The position numbers and the translations under genes are program-made. A model generated the notes under the pieces. It ran no database searches, was not told the origin of the DNA, and was given only the letters and a program-made list of their open reading frames with translations. A stretch of DNA of 64,000 bases, taken from Linyphia triangularis (lineage: Eukaryota > Arthropoda > Arachnida > Araneae > Linyphiidae). The stretch covers positions 12,283,796-12,347,795 of the forward strand of contig OZ021730.1 of the NCBI GenBank assembly GCA_963978545.1. The letters run 5' to 3'. Shown in pieces: positions 31,916-41,945 of the stretch. Numbering within the stretch: the stretch's first letter is position 1; every line of letters begins with the position of its first letter.

Positions 31916-34900
31916 CTCCTTTCTTGGAATTGTCGCGGTTTCCACCACAATTCGGTTGACATAAAACAACTAGTTGATGAACATAAACCTGTCTGTATCT
32001 GTTTACAAGAGACGCTCTTGAAGCCTTTTCAAAGCTCTCTTGTTAGGGGGTATAGTCCTCTCCGTAAGGACTATCACAGCGGCGACAGAGCTAGCGGTGG
32101 TGTCGCTATATTTACATCAAATAGCAACCCGTCCACCCCGCTAACGCTCTCGACCAACCTTCAAGCTGTTGCTGTTAGAGTCGCCACACAAAATAAATTG
32201 ATTACAATCTGTTCTATCTACCTCCCCCCTAATCTTGTTATAAGACAAACAGATTTAAACAGGCTTTGTGGACAGCTTCCTCCCCCTTTTATTATAATGG
32301 GGGACTTTAATGGCCACAATCCTCTTTGGGGTAGCCCAGACATCAATAACCGTGGAAGGCAAATCGAGAAGTTAATTACTGACCAACATCTCTGTATATT
32401 TAACAATGGGCAACATACATACTTCCACGCCCCATCGAGGATTTTTCATGCCATCGATCTCGCCCTGTGTTCACCATCTCTTTTTTCTGATTGGACGTTT
32501 TTTGTGGAAAATAATCCTTTTCACAGTGATCATTTTCCTGTGGTCCTAAACTACCAAGGAAGTTTAGATACTCCTGTAATCCGCCAACCCCGATTCATCA
32601 TCGAACGGGCGGATTGGGACATGTTTTCTTCTATCGTTTCTCTTTCTGACGAGATGGTGGACCAGGATGACATCGATGTAGCTGTGCAATCTGTCACCAA
32701 CGCCATTATTGAAGCTGCTCACCTTGCCATACCTGTGTCGTCAACAAAACTACCGAAACAATCCAAACCGTGGTGGAACCAAAACTGTAGACTTGCCCAT
32801 AAAAAACAAAAAAAATTGTGGGGTATTTTTCGTAGGTGCCCCACTACAACTAATCTAGTCAATTTTAAACGGGCACGGGCGGAGGCGCGTCAGATCCGCC
32901 GAAGAAGCCAGAGGGAATCTTGGAGGAATTATGTTAGCACCATAACTTCCTCAACGTCTTCCAGGAGGGTCTGGAACAAGGTCAATAAGATCAAGGGCCG
33001 TTATCCCAATTACTCCATCTCCATTTTAGAGAACCATCAGGGAGTTGTTTCAGACCCTAAGGATATTGCTGATACTCTTGGAGATGCATTCGCCAAGGTA
33101 TCGAGCAATTCCAATTATAAAGAGCCGTTCGCATCATATAAGCTTCGAGCTGAGAGAACAAAGTTAAATTTCGCTTCTACCTCTTCGGAAGAATATAATT
33201 CCGATTTTACTTTGGCTGAGTTGATGCAAGCTTTATCTGGTTCCAACAATTCTGCTGTTGGGCCAGACAATATACATTATGCAATGCTTAAACATCTCCA
33301 GCCACTCCAGCTCAAGCTTATATTGAAATTGTTCAACCGTATTTGGCAGGAGAACTCATTTCCATCTAATTGGCAACGAGCTCTTATAATACCAATTGTG
33401 AAACCTGGTAAAGACCCCAAGAATCCCTCAAGCTACCGCCCAATTGCATTAACTAGTTGTTTTTGTAAACTCTTGGAGAAACTAGTTAATGTACGCCTTC
33501 TATTTTATCTTGAATTTAACGACTGTTTGTCTCGGTTCCAGAGTGGTTTTCGTCGTGGACGAAGCACTATTGACAACTTGCTCCTCCTGGAAACTTCAAT
33601 TCGGGAGGCTTTTGTCAAGCGGAACCATTTGGTCTCTGTATTCTTTGACATGGAGAAAGCGTATGATCGTACTTGGAGATATGGTATACTCAAGGATCTA
33701 CATGATTTAGGTCTGCGAGGAAACCTGCCATTATTCATTGAAAATTTCTTAACTCAAAGAATCTTCCAAGTACGAATAAACTCAATATTATCTAACGAGT
33801 TCATACAAGAACAAGGTGTCCCCCAAAGAAGTGTGTTGAGTTGCGCACTATTTATCATCAAAGTCAACAGCCTTTTGACCTGCTTACCACCATCAGTGTC
33901 AGGCACTTTATTTGTTGACGATTTCCAACTGTCTTGCGCCTCAACGAATATGTCACTCATAGAGAGACAGCTTCATCTGGCTATCAGGAGAATCTCAGAC
34001 TGGGCTAATAAGAACGGATTTACGTTTTCAGCTGAAAAAACCGTTGCCATGCACTTCTGCAGGAAACGTGAGCTTCACAACGACCCAGAAATCTTTTTAA
34101 ATGGTGTCCAAATACCCATTGTTTTCGAGACCAAATTTCTCGGAATAATTTTTGATTCTAAGCTCACTTTCCTGCCACATATTAAACATCTAAAGTTGAA
34201 GTGCAATAAAGTCCTGAATCTCCTGAAAGTTCTCTCTAACACTTCCTGGGGAGCTGACACCAGCTCCATGTTAAGGATATACAGATGCCTGGTCCGTTCC
34301 ATTCTTGACTACGGCTCGGTGGTGTACGGCTCAGCCAAAAAATCGGCTCTATTGCTCCTAGATCCTGTTCACCATTCAGGTCTCAGGATCGCGTCAGGAG
34401 CATTTAGTACATCACCGGTGCAAAGTTTATACGTGCTTTGTCGGGAAGCCTCTCTGAGGCTGAGACGGGACAAGCTCTCTTTAAAGTTTTATTTTAAAGT
34501 AAAAAGTCATCCTTCTCATCCTCTTTTAGAACATCTTTTTAATCCTCTTTATCATCGACTTTTTAACGCACGTCCATCATGCATTCTATCATTTACATTG
34601 AGAATAAAATCCATACTTTCATCTCACAATATTGACAATTTTAAAGTTCCCTCCATTTCATTCTCCATTCCACCTTGGCATGATCATCAAGTCATTGTTC
34701 TTAACATTTTTAGCAATTTTAAGAAAAGCTGTACACCAGATATTATTTTTACAAACTTATTTTACTATCATCGAAATAATTTTTCCAATTTTAAGGCAAT
34801 ATATACGGATGGGTCAAAGAGCCAGGGGCATGTAGGAGCTGCAGCAGTTCATGACGATACCATCATGTCCAGAGAACTGCACTTTAGCAGCTCCGTATTT

Positions 34901-35593
34901 TCAGCTGAGTCCCTGGCTATTCTATTGGCCTTGCAATTTATTTTAAAGCAAGGCCATGGTCAGTGGATTATTTACACAGATTCCAAGAGCTGTTTAGATG
35001 CACTAAATAATCCACTGAACCAGACCCATCCTTTTATCTTAGAAATTTTAAAACTCCATATCACACTTTTAGACAGAAATTTTAAAGTTCTTTTTTGTTG
35101 GATCCCAGGTCATGTGGGGATCATGGGTAATGAACGCGCTGATACCATCGCTCGATCTGCTAGTGGACCTAGGAGCACTTGGCTCTGCCCTGACGACGCA
35201 TATAAAGCTTGTGACACTGCTCTGTCTCTCACTTGGCAGGCCATGTGGGATGCACAGACAGCCAACAAGCTGCGTTCGTTTCAGCCCTTAATATCCGGAT
35301 TCGCGCCCATCCAGCAATCCAGGAAAAGGGAAGTGCTCCTGACTCGTTTAAGAATAGGCCACACACGTTTTACCCATGTGCATCTTCTGCTGGCAGAAGA
35401 TGCCCCCACATGTAATACCTGTGGTGTAATTTTTTCTGTTTTTCATGTTTTAAATGAATGTCCATCTTTTAATACTGTCAGACATCGACATTTTAAATCC
35501 AATCATCCTTCACTTTCATGTATTTTATCTTCACCTCCTCATGAAAATCTTTTTGATTTCTTACATGACATTGGTTTTTATCATTTGATTTGA
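31916..35593 (+). CDS. LN7 ORF2: endonuclease - RT - RNase H
   Basis: The frame is open for about 1225 codons. Similarity starts at 31916 with CTC CTT TCT TGG (LLSWNCRGF) where LN5 and LN10 have ATG TTA TCT TGG; the first ATG is at 32018, inside the endonuclease and downstream of the catalytic SWNCRG. Either initiation is non-AUG or the copy is dead for endonuclease. Endonuclease motifs are CLQETLLK, GDFNGHNPLWGS, AIDLALCSPSL and SDHFPVVL. RT motifs are FFDMEKAYDRTW and FVDD, with GVPQRSVLS where relatives have GVPQGSVLS, so a conserved Gly is now Arg. RNase H: YTDGSK, FSAES, YTDSKS, WIPGHVGIMGNERAD. The C-terminal CNTC...H...C motif is intact. Confidence 0.92.
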   Translation, partial: LLSWNCRGFHHNSVDIKQLVDEHKPVCICLQETLLKPFQSSLVRGYSPLRKDYHSGDRASGGVAIFTSNSNPSTPLTLSTNLQAVAVRVATQNKLITICSIYLPPNLVIRQTDLNRLCGQLPPPFIIMGDFNGHNPLWGSPDINNRGRQIEKLITDQHLCIFNNGQHTYFHAPSRIFHAIDLALCSPSLFSDWTFFVENNPFHSDHFPVVLNYQGSLDTPVIRQPRFIIERADWDMFSSIVSLSDEMVDQDDIDVAVQSVTNAIIEAAHLAIPVSSTKLPKQSKPWWNQNCRLAHKKQKKLWGIFRRCPTTTNLVNFKRARAEARQIRRRSQRESWRNYVSTITSSTSSRRVWNKVNKIKGRYPNYSISILENHQGVVSDPKDIADTLGDAFAKVSSNSNYKEPFASYKLRAERTKLNFASTSSEEYNSDFTLAELMQALSGSNNSAVGPDNIHYAMLKHLQPLQLKLILKLFNRIWQENSFPSNWQRALIIPIVKPGKDPKNPSSYRPIALTSCFCKLLEKLVNVRLLFYLEFNDCLSRFQSGFRRGRSTIDNLLLLETSIREAFVKRNHLVSVFFDMEKAYDRTWRYGILKDLHDLGLRGNLPLFIENFLTQRIFQVRINSILSNEFIQEQGVPQRSVLSCALFIIKVNSLLTCLPPSVSGTLFVDDFQLSCASTNMSLIERQLHLAIRRISDWANKNGFTFSAEKTVAMHFCRKRELHNDPEIFLNGVQIPIVFETKFLGIIFDSKLTFLPHIKHLKLKCNKVLNLLKVLSNTSWGADTSSMLRIYRCLVRSILDYGSVVYGSAKKSALLLLDPVHHSGLRIASGAFSTSPVQSLYVLCREASLRLRRDKLSLKFYFKVKSHPSHPLLEHLFNPLYHRLFNARPSCILSFTLRIKSILSSHNIDNFKVPSISFSIPPWHDHQVIVLNIFSNFKKSCTPDIIFTNLFYYHRNNFSNFKAIYTDGSKSQGHVGAAAVHDDTIMSRELHFSSSVFSAESLAILLALQFILKQGHGQWIIYTDSKSCLDALNNPLNQTHPFILEILKLHITLLDRNFKVLFCWIPGHVGIMGNERADTIARSASGPRSTWLCPDDAYKACDTALSLTWQAMWDAQTANKLRSFQPLISGFAPIQQSRKREVLLTRLRIGHTRFTHVHLLLAEDAPTCNTCGVIFSVFHVLNECPSFNTVRHRHFKSNHPSLSCILSSPPHENLFDFLHDIGFYHLI

Positions 35594-35676
35594 ATAAGTT
35601 GTTTCTCTAATCTTTGACTTTTTATATTTTTAACTCATAAATGTGTCTTTTAAATCAATTTTAAAAATGAGCAACG

Positions 35677-35860
35677 GCCGACCAAACGGTATAGTGGTTA
35701 GCGTGCTGGCTTCTAGACCGCGAGGTTGCGGGTTCGAGTCCCGTGTTGGCATGGGTGTTTGTAAATGTATGTTGGCTTGTCTAATGACGAAATGTTTCGG
35801 CGCATTATAGCCCTCGTGTTGCTGACGGCGCCAGATAATCTGAATACAACCAACCAACCA
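35677..35860 (+). mobile_element. SINE copy 2: tRNA-derived head, LINE-like tail
   Basis: This insert of about 184 bp in the LN7 3' UTR is flanked by AAAATGAGCAACG at 35664-35676 and 35861-35873. It is almost identical to copy 1 (24952-25130): the same A box, CTTCTAG loop, B box GGTTCGAGTCC, body and TTCGGCGCATTATAGCCC...GGCGCC tail ending CAACCAACCAACC. Differences are few single-base changes such as TGTTGGC for TGTTTGGC. Confidence 0.92.
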
Positions 35861-35873
35861 AAAATGAGCAACG

Positions 35874-35938
35874 AATGGTTGGCGCAGTATGGCCCATGTG
35901 TTGCCCTTGCGCCGTTAAACTCTTACCAACCAACCAAC
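35874..35938 (+). other. LN7 3' terminal hairpin and AACC tail
   Basis: GTTGGCGCAGTATGGCCC, loop bases ATGTGTTGCCC and TTGCGCCGTTAAAC are followed by TCTTACCAACCAACCAACC. The SINE inserted 14 nt upstream did not damage the hairpin. The same GGCCC...GTTGCCC loop is in LN5, LN6 and LN12. Confidence 0.75.
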
Positions 35939-35951
35939 CAATGTCAGACTG

Positions 35952-36476
35952 AGCAAACACTGGAGAAAATACATTTAACAGAAACACTGTCTCGAATTTG
36001 GTTAGGAAGTCCACGTATCCACGGGCTGTGAACCTGTCCGTGCCATTCCACATGTCGTCATTATCTTCATAAATAGTGGAAAAGAAATCGGTGATGGTTT
36101 CTCGAAAACACTCAACGGTGTTGACCAGTCGAGATGTGTAAGTCCAACGTGTTATAGCAAATGATGGAATACTCTTTTTGAGATGTTCTTGAACCGCATA
36201 AGTTCTTTTACTAGAGTGTGAAGAAAAAGTTGAAATTCCACTAAGAGTTGAAAAAAAATGTTGCACTCTTGAATTTCATTCATTCCTTGAGCTAAAACTA
36301 GGTTTAGAACGTGAGCGTAGCAATGAGTGTGTAGAGCTTTTGGGTACTGATCAATGACTTTTTTCTGCAAACCTGACAAATGTCCCGACATAACAGCAGC
36401 TCCGTCGTAGGTTTATGCTACAAGTTTATCAGCCAGATTAAATTCTTCAATAATTCCATTTACATGCGACAGCAGT
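35952..36476 (-). pseudogene. hAT-2: hAT/ZMYM-like transposase remnant, upstream part
   Basis: Reading leftward from 36476: a YDGAAVMSGHLSGLQ motif, which in TTF/DUF4371-type hAT transposases contains a catalytic Asp, then ALHTHCYAHVLNLVL and, in a neighbouring frame, SHSSKRTYAVQEHLKK, TRWTYTSRLVNTVE and DRFTARGYVDFL. A TAA replaces the Gln just before the YDGAA block, and at least one frameshift lies near 36240. LN7 splits the gene at 35951 and LN8 leader sequence cuts off its start at 36477. It is an old, dead copy. Confidence 0.8.
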
Positions 36477-37145
36477 CCCCCCTTAGGGGGTTTACTTTCT
36501 CGAAGTAAATACGGGCTTCACAACACCGGGGTGCCCCAGTGATCTATACCCCAGTAATCAACTGGTGAGGGCTCCAGTTGAGAAGCTTTGCGCCGTTCTG
36601 TTGCAATCAGCTTCTCTTGGGATTAAATCACCCACGTGTTTGCCGTGCTTGGAGACCCGTGTCTCTGGAAAGGGGGATCCTGGTAGTTGAGCACCTCAGG
36701 GGGTTTACTTTCAATAAGTAAATACGGGCTTCACAACCCCGGGTTGCCCCAGTGATCTATCCCTCCTTCTGTTTTACCTTCTCGTTTTGGTTTTGTATTT
36801 ATCGTTTGACTTCTTTCTTCCCTCGTTGTGGTTACCTCTTCAGATGTGAGGGCTCCCCTTGAGAAGCTTTGCGCCGCTCTGTTGCCATCACCTCCTCTTG
36901 GGGATTAAATCACCCACGTGTTTGCCGTGCGTCGAGACCCGTGTCTCTGGAAAGGAGGATCCTGGTAGTTGAGGGGCGACATACTGTCCCAATACACTAC
37001 TTTGGCCCTTGCTTCAGATAAACGGGAGGTACACATTGGTCCCATGTGTATCAATCGGCTGGTCGGTCGATTTTGTCGGCGGCTAGGGATCAAGCGTCCG
37101 ACTCGTCTGCTGGGAATCTCGTTAAGGGTGGAGACTTCTACAGGG
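36477..37145 (+). repeat. LN8 tandem 5' UTR units (family B type)
   Basis: Unit 1 starts CCCCTTAGGGGGTTTACTTTC at 36479 and ends GGATCCTGGTAGTTGAG at 36691. Unit 2 starts CCTCAGGGGGTTTACTTTC at 36694 and continues past the matching GGATCCTGGTAGTTGAG (about 36975) to 37145. Unit 1 has a deletion of some 80 bp relative to unit 2 after GATCTAT. Both keep the 5' fold, GGGCTTCACAAC and the CACGTGTTTGCCGTGC module. Repeated promoter units in a LINE leader are known from mouse L1 monomers. Confidence 0.8.
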
Positions 37146-39602
37146 AGATTCTCTTTGCGAAATTAGAAACTTCCATCCGTGAAGCATTTGTTTGTAATAA
37201 GCATTTAATTTCAGTTTTCTTTGATATGGAAAAGGCATATGATAGGACTTGGAGGTATGGAATAATGAAGGATATCCACGGAATAGGTCCTCGTGGCAAC
37301 CTTCCCATATTTCTACAGAATTTCTTAAAAACAAGACTTTTCCAAGTTCGCATTGGTAATGTACTTTCAGAGGATTTTATTCAAGACGAAGGCGTTCCCC
37401 AAGGAAGCGTCCTTAGTGTGATTTTATTCATCATCAAAATAAATGGTATTATTCATCAACTCCCTCCATATGTTCATGGTTCATTGTTTGTTGATGATTT
37501 TCAGATTCATTGTGCTGGTGAAGACATGGGTTTTATTAAAAGACAACTGCAACTTGCAATAACTAATATTACTAACTGGACTAAGCGGAATGGCTTTGTT
37601 ATCTCCGCAGAGAAAACTGTTGGTGTCCATTTTTGTCGCAGACGAGGATTACATCCAGATCCTAATATTTTACTAGACTCCCGTACCATATCTATAGTTA
37701 AAGAGACTAAATTTTTGGGGTTGGTGCTCGACTCGAAGCTGAATTTTAAACCGCATATTGGCTTATTAAAAAGGAAATGTCACCAATCTTTAAATATACT
37801 AAAAGTGTTAACGCATACTTCCTGGGGAGCTGATCGAACGGCCATGATGCGAATTTATAGAGCATTGGTGCGTTCGAAGCTTGATTATGGTTGCGAAATT
37901 TATGGTTCCACTTGCAAGACGTATTTAAAACCTCTCGATGCAGTGCACCACCAAGGTGTCCGTACTTGTTCTGGAGCTTTTAGGACGTCCCCAGCAGATA
38001 GTTTACTATCATTAGCATTTGAACCCTCATTGGAGTCTAGACGACAGAGACTTTCTCTTAATTATTTCTACAAGATTAAAAGTAATCAATCTCATCCAAT
38101 GCTTAACAAAGTTATCAATCCTGTTTACAGCACTTTATTTTCTAATAAACAGTCGTACATTCCAACTTTTGCTTTTAGAATAGGGGAAATTTTAAGCTTT
38201 TATGATATTGAGGACTTTCCTGTTCTTTGCAGAGGAGATATACATCCTCCTTGGACTGATACCAATTTAAATTTTGTTCATGATTTTGATCATTTGCACA
38301 AACCATCTACCCCACATTACATCTTTACTCAGCTTTTTTATTTTCATAGACAATGTTACAAAGACTACTGCGCAGTTTTTACGGATGGATCCAAATCCAA
38401 TGATTATGTTGGTGCAGCTGCTGTTTTTATCAATCAAACAATCACAAAGAGACTTCATGCCTTTTGCTCTGTATTTACCTCAGAAATTTATGCAATAAAT
38501 ATGGCATTAATGACAATTTTTAATTTCACAAGTAAAAAATTCATTATTTATACGGATTCTAGGAGTTGCATTGAGGCCTACAAAAAATATCTTTTGAGAG
38601 CCATCCCTTGGTATTACATACTGTAGAGTTGTGGGCGAATCTCAAACAGCGATCAGTTGAGGTTTCTTTTTGTTGGATACCGGGCCATGTTGGCATACAT
38701 GGAAATGATCTCGCTGACTTAGCAGCGAAAAACATTCGCTTTGTATCAGACAAATTTGTCCCACTAAGTGATGCGAAACACGCAATAAAACAAACTCAAG
38801 AAAAGGCGTGGGAGCTGCAATGAAAGAAACAGATACATAATAAACTGCTTTCAATCAAACCATCCATTAAAACTTTTAAACCAACATTTTTAACGAGACT
38901 TAGAATTGGTCATACACGCTTTACACACAAGTATCTTTTATGTAACGAACCAGCACCGACTTGCTCACAGTGTAGTTGCCTTTTATCTGTAATCAAAACC
39001 GAAGAAGGCAAGTTATACTTTCCCGGTTACGCATAGGCCATACTCGTTTCACCCATGTTCACCTTCTGCTGGCAGAAGGTGCCCCCACATGCACCTCGTG
39101 TAATGTTTCTTTTACTGTTCTGCATATTTTAATTGATTGTCCAGTTTTTAATTCCATACGCATACGCCACTTTCATAATACTCATCCAACATTATCAGCC
39201 CTTTTAGGATCATCTCCTCATCTTCACCTTTTTAAATTTTTATTAGAAATTGGTTTTTACCATTGTATTTAATGCTTTGTCTGTTTTTATTTCTTAACTA
39301 GTTTTAACGTTAACTCCATGTCGTATATTATTTTAGAAATATTTTAAATTGACTTTTAGTAGTTAAGGTCTGATTTACGGTGTTTCGGCGCAGTATAGCC
39401 GTTCTGAGCTCTTGCGCCAGGAAAAATTATAACAACCAACCAAGCCTTTTATCTGTTAATCATATTTTATGTGTCTGTCCAAATTTTAATATATCTAGAC
39501 TAAACCACTTTGGTACTACTGATTTAACATTAAAGGATTTACTATCAGACGAACCACATCCGAATTTGTTTTCGTTTCTGCATAACATTAATTTATTAAC
39601 CT
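37146..39602 (+). pseudogene. LN8 ORF2: RT to C-terminus, disrupted
   Basis: Coding starts inside RT at about 37160 (ETSIREAFVCNKHLISVFFD) and has FFDMEKAYDRTW, GVPQGSVLS and FVDD, then RNase H (FTDGSK, FTSEI, YTDSRS, FCWIPGHVGIHGNDLAD). A frameshift near 38600 separates the last RNase H block, a TGA follows at 38821, and a 453-bp copy of the LN3 3' end is inserted at 38991-39443. After it, VNHILCVCPNFNISRLNHFG finishes the C-terminal motif, stopping at 39602. The frame also reads upstream through leader 2, but that is chance. It is the most divergent RT in the window with LN11. Confidence 0.85.
38991..39443 (+). mobile_element. 5'-truncated copy of LN3 (3' end only)
   Basis: This 453-bp insert matches 17042-17494 of LN3 with only a handful of substitutions (for example GGTTTTTACC for GGTTTTTGCC near the ORF2 stop). 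It is flanked by GCCTTTTATCTGT at 38978-38990 and 39444-39456 and ends in the hairpin plus AACC tail. It is a textbook 5'-truncated target-primed insertion and shows that the LN3 lineage moved recently. Confidence 0.93.
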
Positions 39603-39727
39603 AATTTGACTTGTTTCTTCTTGAATAGATAATGCCTTTATAGAATCGTAAAAGACAATATGTTTGGCGCAGCTTAGCCAATCCTGGCTCTTGTGCCATT
39701 AAAATCCATACAACCAACCAACCAACC
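39603..39727 (+). other. LN8 3' UTR with terminal hairpin and AACC tail
   Basis: GTTTGGCGCAGCTTAGCC, a loop and CTCTTGTGCCATT form a weaker version of the shared hairpin (GGCGCA against TGTGCC), followed by ACAACCAACCAACCAACC to about 39727. The single C-to-T change in the right arm would replace a G-C pair by G-T. Confidence 0.7.
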
Positions 39728-40125
39728 CTCGTTTCAAAATAGAATCAGCAGATTGGGAACAGTTTTCGTCCCTTGTCCATTTCTATGACGAGATGGTGAA
39801 CCAAGATGACATCTATGAAGCTGTTAATTCTATCACCCAAGCCATCTTGGAAGCTGCTCGTTTATCCATACCTATGACATCTACCAAGCTGCTGAAAACT
39901 CCCAAACCGTGGTGGAATAACGACTGTAAAATTGCCCACAAAAAGCAAAGGAAGGCTTGGGGTATCTTTCGCCGATACCCCACTGAAGCCAACCTCATAG
40001 CTTTTAAATGTGCTCGAGCTGAAGCTCGTAAGATCCGCCGGCGTAGCCAGAAGGATTCCTGTATGCGTTATGTCAGCACTATAACATCGAATACCTCTTC
40101 TAAAAGGGTCTGGAACAAATTAATA

Positions 40126-41945
40126 CAGGGATGAGTTTCTTCCGCCATGTGGCGGTATTCCGCTTTTTTAATTTTTTAGAAAAAGAAGAATTCCGCTTTT
40201 TCAATGAAAGTTCCGCTTTTCTAATTCCTGAAAAAATCCGTGTTTTCCCGATTTTTCTATCCCACGGAAAAATAACTTTTTTTCTAAGGCTGAACCTCGA
40301 AGAAGCTTCACTTCCGAAAGATCGGGCAACTTATCGCTCAGGGGTCGCAACACATTCCTGCTGCATTCCTGCTCCAAGTACAAAAATCCACTTAAATGCA
40401 TTCATTATTTTAGTCAGATTGGCGCTCAAACTCGCATTTTGTATACTTCCAACTGCGTCGAGATTTGAACCTTTTGGGTCATTTTTTTTCTCTGGTCAAA
40501 ATGTAAATTCCTTCTTACGATTTCACGCGATTAACGTATACTAATAATGCTCTTGCATCGAAGTCTGACATCCACGGAACTATTGTTTATTTACATTAGT
40601 ATGTGTTGCTTGTTTTCGTTAAGCGTTACGCTGATGTAATGTCCGCTACTGCCGAGATTTGTGTGGCTAGGACATGCGTTATCGCTTTGATTTAGGTTGC
40701 TGTGGTGACCATTTTCCCGGAGTATTACGCCGATATAACAGCGTTATTGCTGAGAATTGTTCCGGTATCTTCGGCGCTAACGCTGATATACGTTATGTGA
40801 TGGTCATTTTCGTTGAGTGTGCTACCCTGTTGTAAATTCTAAAATTAGCATCGCTGTTACCGAAAGAATGATGGTATTACCATGAGGAATTGCGCTATCG
40901 CCGAGATTTTGTGATGGTAATTTTCGTCGAGTGTTACATCCATACAATAGCGTTATTGTTGATAGTTGCTCCGGTATATTAGGTTCTAACTTTGATATTT
41001 CAGTTGGCGTAAGAGTTGTTTTTTCGTAGAATGCCGTACTTTGATAACATCCGATATTACCAAAATGTGTTCTAGTATTACCAAGAAAATGTCGATATTA
41101 CCGAAATTTGTGCAGATATCGTGGACACTCGCCGATACTCACTTTGTTGCGATTTTCATTTCGGCTGATATTTAGATTTTCGCCGGTATTGCAAGCGCTA
41201 TTGCTTTCGTTAGAGTGATGGTCATTTTCGCCGAGGTTTACTCTGATACAATAACGGCTATTACCGAGATTTCCAACACCGTTTTGTAGCCATTCGCCTA
41301 GACTTCCGTAAATGCGATAACCGCTATATCCGTGATTAGTGCCTGTTTAAGGATCGATTTCGCCGTTTCATGTGAATCTATACTAAAATTTTTATATCAT
41401 TTTGTATAAAAATGATATAAAAATATTCTGAAAATTAGTCCTAATTAAAAAATTTCTAAAGAAGCTGTGTTTAAAGTTGTTATTTTAACTGCAATTGTAT
41501 GTACAATTGTTTGTTGCTTTTTATTTTATTGAACAAGCTGAATGGTAGGAATAAAAATTTAAATATAAAGATTTTAGTACTTAAAATGTTGCTTAAAAAT
41601 TTAGAAAACTAGGTTTAATTATATTCGGCCTGTTTGTCAATATGGTATAGTTGCTTAAAGTTGTTTGACTTGTTGAACATTTTAAGTTTTTGCCGGATTC
41701 CATCGCTTTAAAAGGATTTTTTTTTTTGAAGTTTTACCATGCCTGATGACGGCACAAAGTGTATCCCTACATCTAGGTGCCTCTATTTTGAACCATTTTT
41801 CTCACGGACAAACAGAGAAGGTGCAGTGTTATAAACGCACATGGAAAACCATAATTTTTTTAAGTATAGTTTAAAATGTGTTTTACGCATAAAACGTTTG
41901 GAGTTTTGTTTTCAGCTTTTTGATTTTTTACCAAACTCATCCCTG
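40126..41945. mobile_element. hAT-3: non-autonomous hAT-like element with internal degenerate repeats
   Basis: 13-bp terminal inverted repeats CAGGGATGAGTTT (40126-40138) and AAACTCATCCCTG (41933-41945) are flanked by TTAATA (40120-40125, 41946-41951). The CAGGGATG end is typical of hAT; the 6-bp duplication is shorter than the usual 8. No transposase is coded. Roughly 40600-41340 contains poorly conserved repeats around GTGATGGTCATTTTCGCCGAG and TTATTGCCGAGATTT. A perfect 16-bp inverted repeat with a 5-nt loop lies at 41388-41424. The rest is AT-rich with nothing recognisable. Confidence 0.85.

Larger units (their letters stand above)
29899..35938 (+). mobile_element. LN7: full-length family A LINE inserted into hAT-2
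   Basis: It begins CCCCTCGGGGGCTCACATC at 29899 and ends in an AACC tail at about 35938, flanked by the 13-bp duplication named under hAT-2 (its first bases may belong to the tail). Contents: 5' UTR 29899-30557, ORF1 30558-31907, ORF2 31916-35593, a SINE in the 3' UTR, and the terminal hairpin 35878-35915. Both ORFs are open throughout, which makes this the best-preserved family A copy here, although ORF2 lacks an ATG at the expected place. Confidence 0.95.
36477..39727 (+). mobile_element. LN8: internally deleted LINE with a duplicated 5' UTR
   Basis: Two successive leader units (36477-36691, 36692-37145) are joined directly to RT coding sequence (37146-39602) and an intact 3' end (hairpin and AACC tail to 39727). 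ORF1, the endonuclease and the first part of RT are missing, about 3 kb compared with LN7. No target duplication was recognised: the left flank is hAT-2 and the right flank is LN9 coding sequence. Confidence 0.8.

Noticed and set aside
36141..36400. A second piggyBac or Tigger gene near 36200
   Set aside because: Motifs YDGAAVMSG and HCYAHVLNL fit TTF/DUF4371-type hAT transposases, not piggyBac or Tigger.
37046..37160. A protein starting in the LN8 leader and running into RT
   Set aside because: The upstream codons are 5' UTR sequence non-coding in all other copies; the frame is open by chance across the deletion junction.
39680..39727. Telomere-like or satellite meaning for AACC repeats
   Set aside because: Each run is short and always directly follows a LINE or SINE 3' hairpin, so they are retroposon tails.
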